Assembly: GCA_025667525.1 (NCBI GenBank)
Contig: CM046875.1
Location: 204,596,271 to 204,660,270, forward strand
From: Glebionis coronaria
Lineage: Eukaryota > Streptophyta > Magnoliopsida > Asterales > Asteraceae
Direction: 5' to 3'
Length of the DNA stretch: 64,000 bases
Shown piece after piece: positions 54,496-64,000 of this stretch. How positions within the stretch are numbered: position 1 is the first letter of the stretch; every line of letters begins with the position of its first letter. The notes beneath the pieces are model-generated. The model was not told the DNA's origin. It saw only the letters and a program-made list of their open reading frames with translations, and did no database searches. Made by a program: the position numbers and the translations under genes.

Positions 54496-57181
54496 TCCCT
54501 TTATATTTTTAAACAAGTATAACTTTCAGATTTTACATATTTAGCACCTAGGGCTTGTTATAGTTTCGGCTTATGGCAGATTTAGTCCCCCTAGTTTGAT
54601 CTAGGTTTTGTAACTTTACTAGATTTACAAAAACAACACCTAGAGCTTCTCTAAGTTTTGGCAATAGACAAAAATAGTCCTTAGGGTTTTAAAATGGCAA
54701 AATAACTTTTAGAAACTTCCCAAAATGGTCCTTAGGGTTTAATTTGCCATGGATAGTATTTATTTAAACCCTAGAATTTTGGATATTTACATTTTCAGTC
54801 CTTGTGTTTACTAGTTTATCAAAACAAGTTTCATAAGTTACGGTTTTGGTCCTTAAGTTTTGTGAATTGTCATTTTCATCCAAAAAGTTTTTATAAGTTA
54901 TATTTTATTATAAAAACTTTTATTTTAACATTTAAACTTTATATGGGCTCATTAAATGGGCTAAACATATAATGGGCTATTTTAGTGGGCTTAAAAATAT
55001 TTCAAGTCCACTAATTTATTTAAATGGGCCTTTAAATCATCTATTGGGCTTAATACATTTTTAAGTCTTTTAATTAGTTAAATGGGCCTAATTGTGATCT
55101 TAAGTATATTTAAGTTACTATAATTTATAAAATGGGCTTATTGGGTCCATTTAAGTTTTGAATTAACATTTCATGGACTTAATTGTTCCATTAACATTAA
55201 TTTACATTTTATGTATATTTTTACTTAGGATATTCTTATAAGCTTATTATGAGCTTATTAATATTTAGTTTTCCAATCTAAATGAATAAAACTTACGTTT
55301 TGTTTTATGTGTTATACTAAATTAGATCTAGGTGTGTTTTAAGGTTACAAGTAGGTCATAAGCCCTAGTAGGAGCTTATACCCCACAGCTAATATTGGTT
55401 ATAGCTTATTAAGATAAGTCAAGTCTTATTTTAAGGTTGCTTGTAGTTTATATGTGTTACAAAATTAGATCTAACTATGTACACATCAAGAAAATAAGTC
55501 ACAAGTTCAAAATGGGATCTAAACTATGTCTAGACCTAAAAATCAAACATAGATCTATGTACCCTCATATATAGCTCACGGCTATATTTTTAGATCTTGG
55601 TATTTCCAAGATATCCCTTTAACTAGTTTTCAAATCTTGTAATTATTTACAAAAACACATTATGATTATCTAGGTTACATGCATGTTTCCAAGGCTACCA
55701 TCATTCCAAGAAACAATGTATAGCCCACGGCTATATTGTTCCCTCCCAATAATCCCATTAGATCTACTAGCTTATTTCATGTATACCATGTTAAGTTAAC
55801 ACTTATCATTAGATCTAGGTTTCTATAAGCATGCATGTACATCTAACCCATTTTAGGTCTAATGTAACCCACGTCTACATTTATACACAGAAGTTGTATT
55901 TGTGATTTTTAACATTCCATTTAGTATGTTACATTTCATATTCCATCTTTAAAACTAAGTTGATGAATCATATGGTCACTATTTAATTAAGTCGTGACCT
56001 TTAAGGTCATGGTTTTCATGACTTTTAAGTTTCACAAATTCATTTTATGAGATCTATGGTTATTAGTTAACCAAAGTCCCATAAAACAAGATTCATAACT
56101 CATGCTACATTTAGATTTATAAAAGGTTTCATATGGTTTTTTAAATCTAGTTTAAATATGGAATACAAAGCATATGTTTCTTACTAAAGATTTTTAAATC
56201 ATGAACATGATTTTTATAATTATGTCGTGACCTATAATGGTCATAGCTTTATCAAACTTTGATCTTTCATGTTATTTACTTGTGTTTATAGATGTATGAT
56301 GATACATGCATGAAGAAATGGAAGGATAAGTAGTGTATACCTTACTTTCTTAAAAGTTACCAAGGAAGATCTAGATGAAGAAGAAGATTAGAGATCTAAT
56401 CAAGAAGTTGATGGAAACCCTAACTATAACCAAGTCGTGACCTTTAAGGTTCAGGCTAGGGCTTGAAATAGTGATTCCAAAGATGATGATGCTACCAAAT
56501 GGTTAGTAGTTAATATGGGACAAGGATTTAGTATATTTAATGAACAACTTTCGATTGTTGTGGCTTAATGCCGAATAATTTGAGAGAGAAAGATGAAGAG
56601 AGAATGAGATTTGGTTGCATGAGAGGTTCAGAGAATGTATGTGTGTGTTTCGGCTAAAAGGGGAGAGAGAAGGTGAAGGAAAAACGCATGATTGCCTTGG
56701 GAAGAACCATTGTGCCATGTGTTGGCTTTTCCAAAACCAAGACAACCCTTCTTCTTCCACATATGGGGTGTCGTGTCTAGCTAGCCAAAAAGGGGGGGTA
56801 ATGGGCTTTGGCTTGGGCTCATGTTGGGCTAGTACATAAGGAGTATAGTCTTGGGCTAGTCCAAGGAGCTTAAAACATGTTTGTGGTATACACACTTGCA
56901 CACATACACGGCTACATACACTATGTAGCATGTTTTCCAACTTTGATTTAATGTTGTGTATAGTCAAGTATTGATTATACATTTTTATCATTTGTTCTCC
57001 TAGTCTTAAGTACAAGGTTTGAGCTATGTAACTTATTTACAACAAATATGAATGTAAAGGTATAAGTACCTAAATAACAAGTTCACACACAACCTATAGG
57101 AATATACATATGAGTATGTGTTCTAGGATTAATGGGTGAAACTTTATTACATAAAATCATGGTAAAATCATGGATTTTACA
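54496..57181 (-). repeat. ChrC 3' LTR, outer (U3-side) part
   Basis: Joins 28672-29803 across AthE. The first bases (TCCCTTTATATTTTTAAAC) match 63944 onward in the other LTR. In minus sense it begins TGTAAAATCCATG at 57181. Four TGGGCT motifs cluster at 56802-56857, 320-380 bp from the LTR start. Another series of TGGGC words lies at 54944-55150. Single-copy AT-rich sequence otherwise. The 170-codon frame at 56503-57015 is a chance frame. Confidence 0.9.
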
Positions 57182-57218
57182 GCACCACCCCGTTATTTTA
57201 GCTTTGTCCTCAAAGCTA
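57182..57218 (-). promoter_or_regulatory. ChrC polypurine tract and adjacent AGGA-loop hairpin
   Basis: The minus strand has AACGGGGTGGTGC abutting the LTR. A perfect 8-bp stem TAGCTTTG / CAAAGCTA with loop AGGA lies at 57199-57218, 17 nt from the LTR. Confidence 0.75.
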
Positions 57219-57412
57219 TTAAAAACATAGTCATCTTTTAAGTGATAGATGTTCTAAGTGTATTACTTGTTTTAGGTTCTCTCTCAGGTGCGGATGGTGG
57301 CATGAATGCGAAGTGGTCTATTCCTAGGTTACTTCTATATGTCAAATTCGGCACTAATGGAAACTTCTGTCATTACAGGTGAATAGAAGAGAATGCCAAT
57401 AGATCTTTATTC

Positions 57413-58064
57413 GGATCGCACTATACATCCGATTGATCAGTAAAGGAGACTGCTGCTGTGAATGAATAGGCGCAAAATGCAAAGAGATCTTTAGTCGGAT
57501 CGCACTATACATCCGATTGAGCAGTAAAGGTGACTGCTGCTATGGATGGGTAGGCGAGGAATGCAAAGAAATCTTGACCTGGATCGCACTATACATCCGC
57601 TTGAGCAGTAAAGGAGACTGCTGCTGTGGATGGATAGGCGAGGGATGCAAAGAGATCTTTATCTGGATCGCACTATACATCCGATTGAGCAGTAAAGGAG
57701 ACTGCTGCTGTGGATGGTTAGGCGAGGAATGCAAAGAAATCTTGACCTGGATCGCACTATACATCCGATTGAGCAGTAAAGGAGACTGCTGTTGTGGATG
57801 GATAGGCGAGGGCTGCAAAGAGATCTTTATCTAGATCGCACTATACAACTGATTGAGCAGTAAAGGAGACTGCTACTGTGGATGGGTAGGCGAGGAATGC
57901 AAAGAAATATTGAACTGGATCGCACTATACATCCGATTGAGCAGTAAAGGAGACTGCTGCTGTGGATGGATAGGCGAGGGCTGCAAAGAGATCTTTATCT
58001 GGATCGCACTATACATCCAATTGAGCAATAAAGGAGACTGCTGTAGTGGATGTATAGGCTCGGG
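57413..58064. repeat. 84-bp tandem array, about eight copies, with a 168-bp alternation
   Basis: Units begin GGATCGCACTATACATCC at 57413, 57497, 57581, 57665, 57749, 57833, 57917 and 58001, an exact 84-bp period. Between 57581 and 58001 two subtypes alternate (ending GAAATCTTGACCT or GAGATCTTTATCT), giving a 168-bp higher-order period. Because 84 is a multiple of three, both strands stay open as 28-residue repeats: on the element's sense strand SPIHPQQQSPLLLNRMYS and onward. The array sits where pol should be. Confidence 0.92.
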
Positions 58065-59089
58065 CTTCTCAATGGGTGTTGTAGTCATACCTTTCCCGGA
58101 TCTGGGAGAGGACCATTGGCATTGTGGATTTGGTTAGGAGGACAAATCCATTGTAAATGGTTTCTAATATGAGGAGGTCACGCCAACATATTTCATATGT
58201 TGGGGAATCTGGGGATGCCTATTTCTACATCCTTTTTATGGGTGAGATACACGTTATATTTCCATTCCCGCGGATAAAAATTTGGGGGTTGAAGGTAAAA
58301 CAAACATGTTTAACTTTAACCCCTCCTATATTAACATCTTTAAGAAAAGACTTATGATCTTTACCTCAAGTCAGCAGGACACAAACATTAGTTAATGATA
58401 CTAAAGTTTCTACCAACAAAGAGGTTAAGATTGTTATCAATGGCGTTTGCGTAGGAAATTGCGAAGAATCTGCTTCCTTTGCCGTGAGGCTGAGTGAGCG
58501 GGGCGCAGAAAAGAAGTACCATCAAATGGTGGAAATAAAAGAAGATACCAAGAATAAAGAAGTGCGCGCCTTGCAGGGTGTCGTAACAAAGGTCATACAT
58601 TCACTATTACTGGTTCAAAATTTGTACAAATTATGACTTCTAAAAAGAGGAATTCTCATCTCCCAATGTCTAGTGGATGATGGTGTTGTCGAAATAATTG
58701 GGCCCAAAGTGGAAGGAGGAATGTCCAAAAACATAGGACATTCAACATCTCCTTACGGGGGATGCCGATCGTAGCCCTACAAAGTACACCCATTGTGAGT
58801 TGGATGTGTCTTTCAGGTTTAGGGTTGTCTAGGTGGCGGAAGTAACCCTACAAAATACACCCATTGTGAGTTAGGTGTGTCCTTCAGGGTTAGGCAGGGA
58901 AGAATCAGGTTAGGGAAACGGGATATTTTCGGACCAAGTAGTCGGTGGCTCGTTGGTGCTTGTGATGACACTAAATCTAGTGTTAACTATATCAGAGTAA
59001 TGGCTCCCCCCAGTATAATCAAGGTTTCATCTCACCAAGGTGCACAAACCCATGCTTGGCTATATAGGATTGTCACATGATACTTGTTA
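58065..59089 (-). other. ChrC interior, unidentified sequence
   Basis: About 1 kb between the tandem array and the protease remnant, with no open frame of note. A segment with CTACAAA(G/A)TACACCCATTGTGAGTT occurs twice (about 58775 and 58848), a local duplication. Possibly the decayed protease-RT spacer, but I cannot show it. Confidence 0.5.
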
Positions 59090-59336
59090 GTCAATTTGTG
59101 CTAATAACGACCTCAAACCTATCAAGGCTTTCTAGGATCTGATTGATGTAAAACGGCGATTTGAAAAGTTTTAAGGAACAACCTCAGATGAGGGTGTTTA
59201 ACTATCATAACTTTTCCATCGACTATTCCACAGTATAATAGGAGCCTAGAATTATCGGAGGGATTTCCATTACCTTACTAAATTTAGCAATTGTAGTGCT
59301 TTGGTCTACACATGTATCAGACAAGATAGATGTATA
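59090..59336 (-). pseudogene. ChrC protease remnant
   Basis: Directly after the gag stop, the minus strand reads YTSILSDTCVDQSTTIAKFS, then SYYTVE, GCSLKLFKSPFYIN and DRFEVVIST, matching the Ty3 protease pattern (ILFDTGADRSF, YxVELA, GCxLxLxGxxFxID, FDVIIGMDWL). The active-site DTGA has become DTCV and several stops interrupt it. Confidence 0.7.
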
Positions 59337-60629
59337 TCACTGGTTTAGTAAGAATGTACCAGGTATGATGCTGGAGCCTGGGTTTGTTGGGGCATTGCCA
59401 GCCATGTACACTTGCGAAGGAGTTCCCTTGTCTTCCTTCTTCTGGTTGGCCCTCTTGGGACAATCAGGTCTCACGTGCCCAGGGGTTCCACACTCGTAAC
59501 ATACCAAAGCTTTCTTCGGCCCGCTACCGCTCCCGCCAGTGGGGTTTCGGTTTACTTGTTTCCCACTTCCACTCACTCGTGCGTTGGACTTGCCCCTGTT
59601 GCTGTTTCCATGAGTGGTGTTGGGTCGACCTGGGGTAGCAACATTGGTTGGAGAATCGCGAGCAAAATGGCCTTGTTGGCCGCACTGGTAGCATCCGCGA
59701 CATTGTCCTCCAGCAACATGATGGTAGTTGCACTTCGAACACTTGGTCTTTGTCCCTGAGTAGTTCTTGGTGCTGGTTGTGGGGGTAGTGTCATCTGCTT
59801 GCCCAACATTGTGCTTTTTGGAAGGCTTCTGGTGCTTGCTATGATAGTTTTCATCAGATTTCCTCTTATTGTCCGTTTGCCTCTCGGACAGATTGCGGGC
59901 TCTCTTATTGATCAGCTCAGTCGCAAATTCCATGGTACCTTCAACAGTGGTGGGTCGTGAAGCTAGCACACTCTCATGAATGTTGTCAGGGAGTCCACTG
60001 ACATACTTTTCAATCTTGTCACTCCTTAGAGGAAACATTCTGGTGCACATAAAGCTTAACTCTTGAAATCTTTGGTTGTACCAAATGATATCATTGTTCT
60101 TACACTTGAGATCCCACAACTTGACTTCCAACTTCTTCATTTCTCCTCTGGGACAGTACTTCTCAGTCATTCTTTCCTTGAGGTTGGCCCAAGTGAGAGT
60201 ATAAGCGATGTCATGTCCAAGGATAGCGACCACAGAGTTCCACCAGGTAAAGGCACTCTCAAGTAGGGTGCACGTGGCAAACTTAACTCTGTTCTCGTCA
60301 GCACAACCACTGACGCGGAAGACTGTCTCTAGCCTTTCGAACCACTGCATCAGTTCAACAACTCCTTCTTTCCCTCGGTAGTATGAGGGTTTACATTTTA
60401 AGAAGTCGAGGTATGAGCAACCCCTGTTGGTGTTGTTTCTGTGGGCGTCGGAGTTTGGATCATTGTTTGTATTTGGGTTAGCTCCTCTGGCTTCCATAGC
60501 TGCTGTGATGCCTTCACTTATCATTTCCCGCAGTTGTGCGGCAGTGACATTTCGTGTAGCTTCTGGGGATTCAGCATTTTCGGCATTGGAAGTGGTTGCA
60601 TTATTGGGATTTGACCTCGTAATCACCAT
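59337..60629 (-). CDS. ChrC gag, chromovirus type
   Basis: An open frame of 430 codons starting with MVITRSNPNNATTS. The gag core shows DFLKCKPSYYRGKEGVVELM, QWFERLETVFRVSGC, TLLESAFTWWNSVVA, KYCPRGEMKKLEVKLWDLKC and MFPLRSDKIEKYVSGLPDNI. C-terminal nucleocapsid: CSKCNYHHVAGGQCRGC, then CYQCGQQGHFARDSP, where the last knuckle Cys is Ser, and CYECGTPGHVRPDCP, an intact C-x2-C-x4-H-x4-C. The frame ends GTFLLNQ at the gag-protease junction, where autonomous relatives continue. It is the longest intact domain of this element and the only undamaged gag in the window. Confidence 0.88.
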   Translation of the reverse strand: MVITRSNPNNATTSNAENAESPEATRNVTAAQLREMISEGITAAMEARGANPNTNNDPNSDAHRNNTNRGCSYLDFLKCKPSYYRGKEGVVELMQWFERLETVFRVSGCADENRVKFATCTLLESAFTWWNSVVAILGHDIAYTLTWANLKERMTEKYCPRGEMKKLEVKLWDLKCKNNDIIWYNQRFQELSFMCTRMFPLRSDKIEKYVSGLPDNIHESVLASRPTTVEGTMEFATELINKRARNLSERQTDNKRKSDENYHSKHQKPSKKHNVGQADDTTPTTSTKNYSGTKTKCSKCNYHHVAGGQCRGCYQCGQQGHFARDSPTNVATPGRPNTTHGNSNRGKSNARVSGSGKQVNRNPTGGSGSGPKKALVCYECGTPGHVRPDCPKRANQKKEDKGTPSQVYMAGNAPTNPGSSIIPGTFLLNQ

Positions 60630-61004
60630 TTGTCTATAATCATATACAAAATGAGATTATTAGTTCAAACATTAGTACAGTTTTTATATTGTTTACACGA
60701 GGAAACTTATGCACTGATTTCATAACAAATTTGGACAACCTGTTAAGATCTCATAATATAATACATTGCACATCAGATATAATAAAGAAAGTGATTACAT
60801 GTTATTTCCATGAGAAATTTAACAGTCATCTTAGCATAACACAATCTAAGTCATAGGCCGGTCGAGCCTAATCCAAAGTAATGATACACACAGTCTTTAA
60901 AAACATCATATCCCAAAGTTACATGTCCCAAAAGAAAGAAAAGATAAAGTACGGGATTACATCACAAAAAGCTGAACAAGAGATAAAAGTACAAAGGCCC
61001 TATG
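60630..61004 (-). other. ChrC spacer between leader ORF and gag
   Basis: 375 bp, AT-rich, with no coding or repeat signal that I can see. Confidence 0.6.
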
Positions 61005-61944
61005 TCATGATAGCCGGGATGCAACTCGTGAGCTTATCATGACGTACAAGAAGTCTAGTACGTCTATGCTAATCCTGCCTGGATGGTCCACTAGATGATG
61101 TCGGGACTGACGGTGCAGATGGAGCTGGTAGGGCTGCAGAATTCCTCCTAGTGTTCCATAAAGTTTGAACTGTCGTTCGGGTCTCCTTGAGCGTATGGAG
61201 TGCGGACAGTAGCTGGTTCCGGAGCCTATCCACAACCCCTCGGAGGTAAGCCATCTCCCCAGTAACCTCATCATGTCTGACAGTGGCGAGATCAAGAAGA
61301 TAGACAATGACTGCTCCTGAGTAGCTAGAGCAACATGGGTCTGATGCTGCAGACCCTCCATGACCTGAATGCGCTGGTGGAGGCGGTAGTTCTCATCCAA
61401 TAACCACTTCAGCGCCTCGTCCGTCCTAGCCTGGAAGCCCTTAGCTGTCTGGGAATCTCCCCTCATAGTGCAGAAAAGAGTGTCAATACGCTCATAGATG
61501 ACAGCATGGCTCTGTTGACTAACTGTCAACTGGTTGCGTAGGTCGGATATCTCTCGCTCATGATGTGCAGCCAATGCGGAGATCTGGGCCTGAATGGAGT
61601 CGACATGTCATGCCTCAGAGCCTTCCCCGGTCTCATAAGTGGAGACGGGTGCGGGTCCGGAGAAATAGCCTGATGTAAAGGACAGAGGCATGGAAGATGG
61701 TATGCTAGAAGGTACCCGGTCCTCCTCCATAGAGGTTGGGGGCCGGTGTGGCTGATGCGGAGATAGAAAAAGGGTCCTCTGAGAGTACAGCTTCGGTGGC
61801 TGGGTCATCCTCTAAATCCAAGGATGACAACCATCCACGCTGAATCGATCGTGGGGATGAACAAACAACTGGAGTAGGAGCTACTCTGGGTAGAAGAGTC
61901 GTAGGTTCAGTAGGCGGAGTCATGATGCTCTCAAATAGTATCAT
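61005..61944 (-). pseudogene. ChrC leader ORF upstream of gag, coiled-coil protein remnant
   Basis: In minus sense the ATG at 61926 gives MTPPTEPTTLLPRVAPTPVV, then SSPRSIQRGWLSSLDLEDDP. Two frameshifts later it gives SYETGEGSEA-like sequence and a stop, then AAHHEREISDLRNQLTVSQQ, ERIDTLFCTMRGDSQTAKGF, DEALKWLLDENYRLHQRIQV. After another shift it gives EMAYLRGVVDRLRNQLLSAL, and a Pro/Ser-rich end at 61069. A Pro-rich head, a heptad-rich middle and a Pro/Ser tail suggest one protein of roughly 290 residues. I do not recognise it. Codon-like conservation over 900 bp in an otherwise AT-rich leader argues it was a real gene. Confidence 0.6.
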
Positions 61945-62433
61945 TTTAAGTTTGAAGTTAGTATAAGCTTACAAACAAAGAACAATATTATTTAGATTAC
62001 ATGCTTTATGAAATATATCCCTTTTAAACATATATTAGAATGTTTTAAGGTTACAAATATTTATACTTATACATATATATGTATTATCATGTAAGTAGTT
62101 TATTTATCAATTAGTAAGTGTGAAGTTTAGTTTAATATTACTCATATTCTCATTTCAATATTTTACTATGTAATGTAAAATTTTCAAGTTTAACACGTCT
62201 AACATATAGCAATACCTCACTAAACAGTATTAATAATCAAGTTTAGTAAACATATATATTTATATATACAATTAGTTCACATAGCATAAAATGCCCTAAG
62301 ATCTATATGCTTAACTAATACGGTCCCAAAATAAAATCCCAAAAAGATTTTTATAAGTTATAGTCCAGTTTTAAATAAATGAAAAATCATTTTTATTTTT
62401 ATTTTATTTAAAAATTTATCTGGTTCTCTATAA
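61945..62433 (-). other. ChrC 5' leader, AT-rich
   Basis: Between the PBS and the leader ORF. Poly-A/T rich with no signal that I recognise. Confidence 0.6.
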
Positions 62434-62450
62434 CTAATGCTCTGATACCA
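62434..62450 (-). promoter_or_regulatory. ChrC primer binding site (initiator Met tRNA)
   Basis: The minus strand reads TGGTATCAGAGCATTAG, 7 nt after the LTR end. The first 12 bases match the standard initiator-Met complement. Confidence 0.85.
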
Positions 62451-62457
62451 TTCTCTG

Positions 62458-64000
62458 TGACACCCCGGGTAGGGTCAAAATATGCGGAAAATATCCCCGG
62501 AGACGTCACAAGGGTGGATCGATAGCATATAGTCCATAGAGCATAAGATAAAGATTATTTAAATCAGATTACATATTTGATAACAAATAAATTAATTATT
62601 TTTAAACACGACAGAAGTTGATTGTTTATGTTTCCCAAATAGAACCCCAGACGAGTCCTACAATGCAGATTACTAAGATGCCGGAGACCATGCACACACC
62701 ACGTACTAACTTCATATTCCTGTGCAAAACATACTAACGGGGTCAACATAAAGTTGGTGAATTCACAGATTTTAACAATTAATTAGTTTGGACATACAAT
62801 AATCATAGAAGTAATAATGCACAAAGCATTCTTACTAAAATGTAAAGAACATTTGTTTATTATTAGAAACTAAAGCTTAACCCCATAGTCCTCAACAGAT
62901 GAGGACGTAGTGTCTTACAAAAAGACACCCATTCCAGTTCCAACATGGTATACGTCTGTTGTCCCGGCCAAGGCACAGTGAGCATGACTCACCCAGACAA
63001 GGATGGTCAATCCCTAATAGATCTATTTATAACATTCGGGAAATTTACAACAATTTAATAGTTTTGATAGTAAGCAATCATAAATCCAGTTTATACAATC
63101 CAGTTATGTCCAATATATGTTTGCATATTTTCTTTCCCAAAAAGGGAAAGTTTTATCAAAGTTTATATGGGGCTGTAAACTCACCTGGGAGTAGGCAATT
63201 GCTTGTTTAACACGGGTATCCAATTAAAGCTCACACCAAAGTTATGCCTAATCAGATAGTACAGTCTTGATAGATAGTACAAAGAACATATATGTATGCT
63301 TATACGGATTTTATTCAGTTCATTCATACTATGGTATTTATCTAAATAACCGTAGTTCAAGTAGCATCAATATTCATTCAGACTTATTTATATAAGTTTC
63401 ATTTCTAAGTTCACATAAAATGTTTAACTATTAATATTAGTTAGCATACATGTATTTATAGTAATTATTCAATCTTACAATTAAGTTTTACATTTAAGTA
63501 AACATAAAAGAAAATGTTTCACTTAAAATATTAATCCATGTTTATAATACTTGTATCAATAACATCCCGTTAAATTTTATAACCACGTTCTATATTTAAG
63601 TATACATAAGGGGTTTTACTTATAATATATTTATGTAGTAACATTTAATTTAATTAACGTTCACATAATTTTATTTCTTAAAAGTATATGAGTACATGTA
63701 TTAACAATACATATTCATAATTGTTTATACAATTATTTCCTAAAGTAAATATAAATATTTTATAAAAAAAATATATAAAATATTTTATTTAACTTTAAAG
63801 TTTCCATAAATTATTTTAAAATTTATAAAATAATTTAAACTTAAGAATTTATACCTTAATTCTTATGGTCTAAGTATTTTAATTATGTTTTATTGTAATT
63901 AAAATAGATTTTAGGGTTAGGGCTTGGAAATGTTTCGGAATATTCCCTTTATATTTTTAAACAAGTATAACTTTCAGATTTTACATATTTAGCACCTAGG
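62458..64000 (-). repeat. ChrC 5' LTR, truncated by the window end
   Basis: 1,543 bp visible of about 4 kb. It matches 28672-29803 and then 54496 onward without interruption, which shows that AthE inserted only in the left copy. It has about 365 bp (63466-63840) not present in the left copy. A telomere-like TTAGGGTTAGGG is at 63911-63922. Confidence 0.92.

Larger units (their letters stand above)
28672..64000 (-). mobile_element. ChrC: gag-only chromovirus derivative with very long LTRs, 5' LTR truncated by window end
   Basis: The 3' LTR is 28672-29803 plus 54496-57181 (about 3.8 kb without AthE) and the 5' LTR starts at 62458 and runs past 64000. Minus-strand order: 5' LTR, initiator-Met PBS (62434-62450), leader with a coiled-coil ORF remnant, gag (60629-59337), decayed protease, unidentified sequence, 84-bp tandem array, hairpin and PPT, 3' LTR. 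There is no recognisable RT, RNase H or integrase. The gag type, PBS and 3' end point to the Tekay/Del side of chromoviruses (inference). The left flank TCGTG is the presumed target duplication, with its partner outside the window. Confidence 0.88.

Noticed and set aside
56503..57015. 170-codon frame in the ChrC LTR
   Set aside because: No recognisable domain, low-complexity Ser/His composition, and it lies in the U3 region.
57517..58137. Plus-strand Cys-rich repeat protein
   Set aside because: Antisense to the element, and a by-product of an 84-bp stop-free tandem repeat with no independent start or homology.

Overview
This window is plant nuclear heterochromatin made of LTR retrotransposons nested inside one another. 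I see no host gene, tRNA, rRNA or CRISPR array. The coding fragments are Ty1/Copia, Ty3/Tat, Ty3/Athila-like and Ty3/chromovirus. Several (the long coiled-coil Copia polyprotein, the Cys-rich CGGPH-knuckle ORF, the FWYTAVV ORF after Copia pol) resemble proteins I remember from daisy-family (Asteraceae) genomes. That family assignment is inference.

Layout, using labels kept throughout. CopZ (+ strand, 26883-28671) is the oldest layer: the end of a Copia pol plus a downstream ORF, cut on both sides by later insertions. On its left is TatB (- strand, 1-26877; its 3' end lies outside the window), a Tat-lineage Ty3 element with an additional RNase H. CopA (- strand, 3880-25408, TSD CCTCA) is inserted in the TatB gag. 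AthM (- strand, 13271-22517, TSD GTACC) is inserted in the CopA polyprotein; it is a gag-protease-only Athila-type element.

On the right of CopZ is ChrC (- strand, 28672 to beyond 64000), a chromovirus derivative with about 3.8-kb LTRs. It has an intact gag frame, a decayed protease and an 84-bp tandem array where pol should be. Its left LTR was hit by AthE (+ strand, 29804-54490, TSD ACTAG). AthE carries LTRs and a 3' region related to AthM but encodes a different protein, Cys-rich and acidic. AthE was itself hit twice: by ChrD (- strand, 31745-41975, TSD TCGGG), which splits its ORF after codon 9, and by ChrF (- strand, 47096-54215, TSD CTTTC), which lies in its right LTR.

No element in the window looks autonomous. 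CopA retains every domain but is full of stops. TatB has frameshifts, one at the protease active site. AthM and AthE lack RT, RNase H and integrase. ChrD keeps only RT scraps, and ChrF has no recognisable coding sequence. The most unexpected signal is a small hairpin with an RGGA-type loop, 17-20 nt from the 3' LTR and next to the polypurine tract. It occurs in all five Ty3 elements whose 3' end is visible, with unrelated stem sequences in the three chromoviruses. In AthM and AthE the hairpin plus purine tract is duplicated internally.
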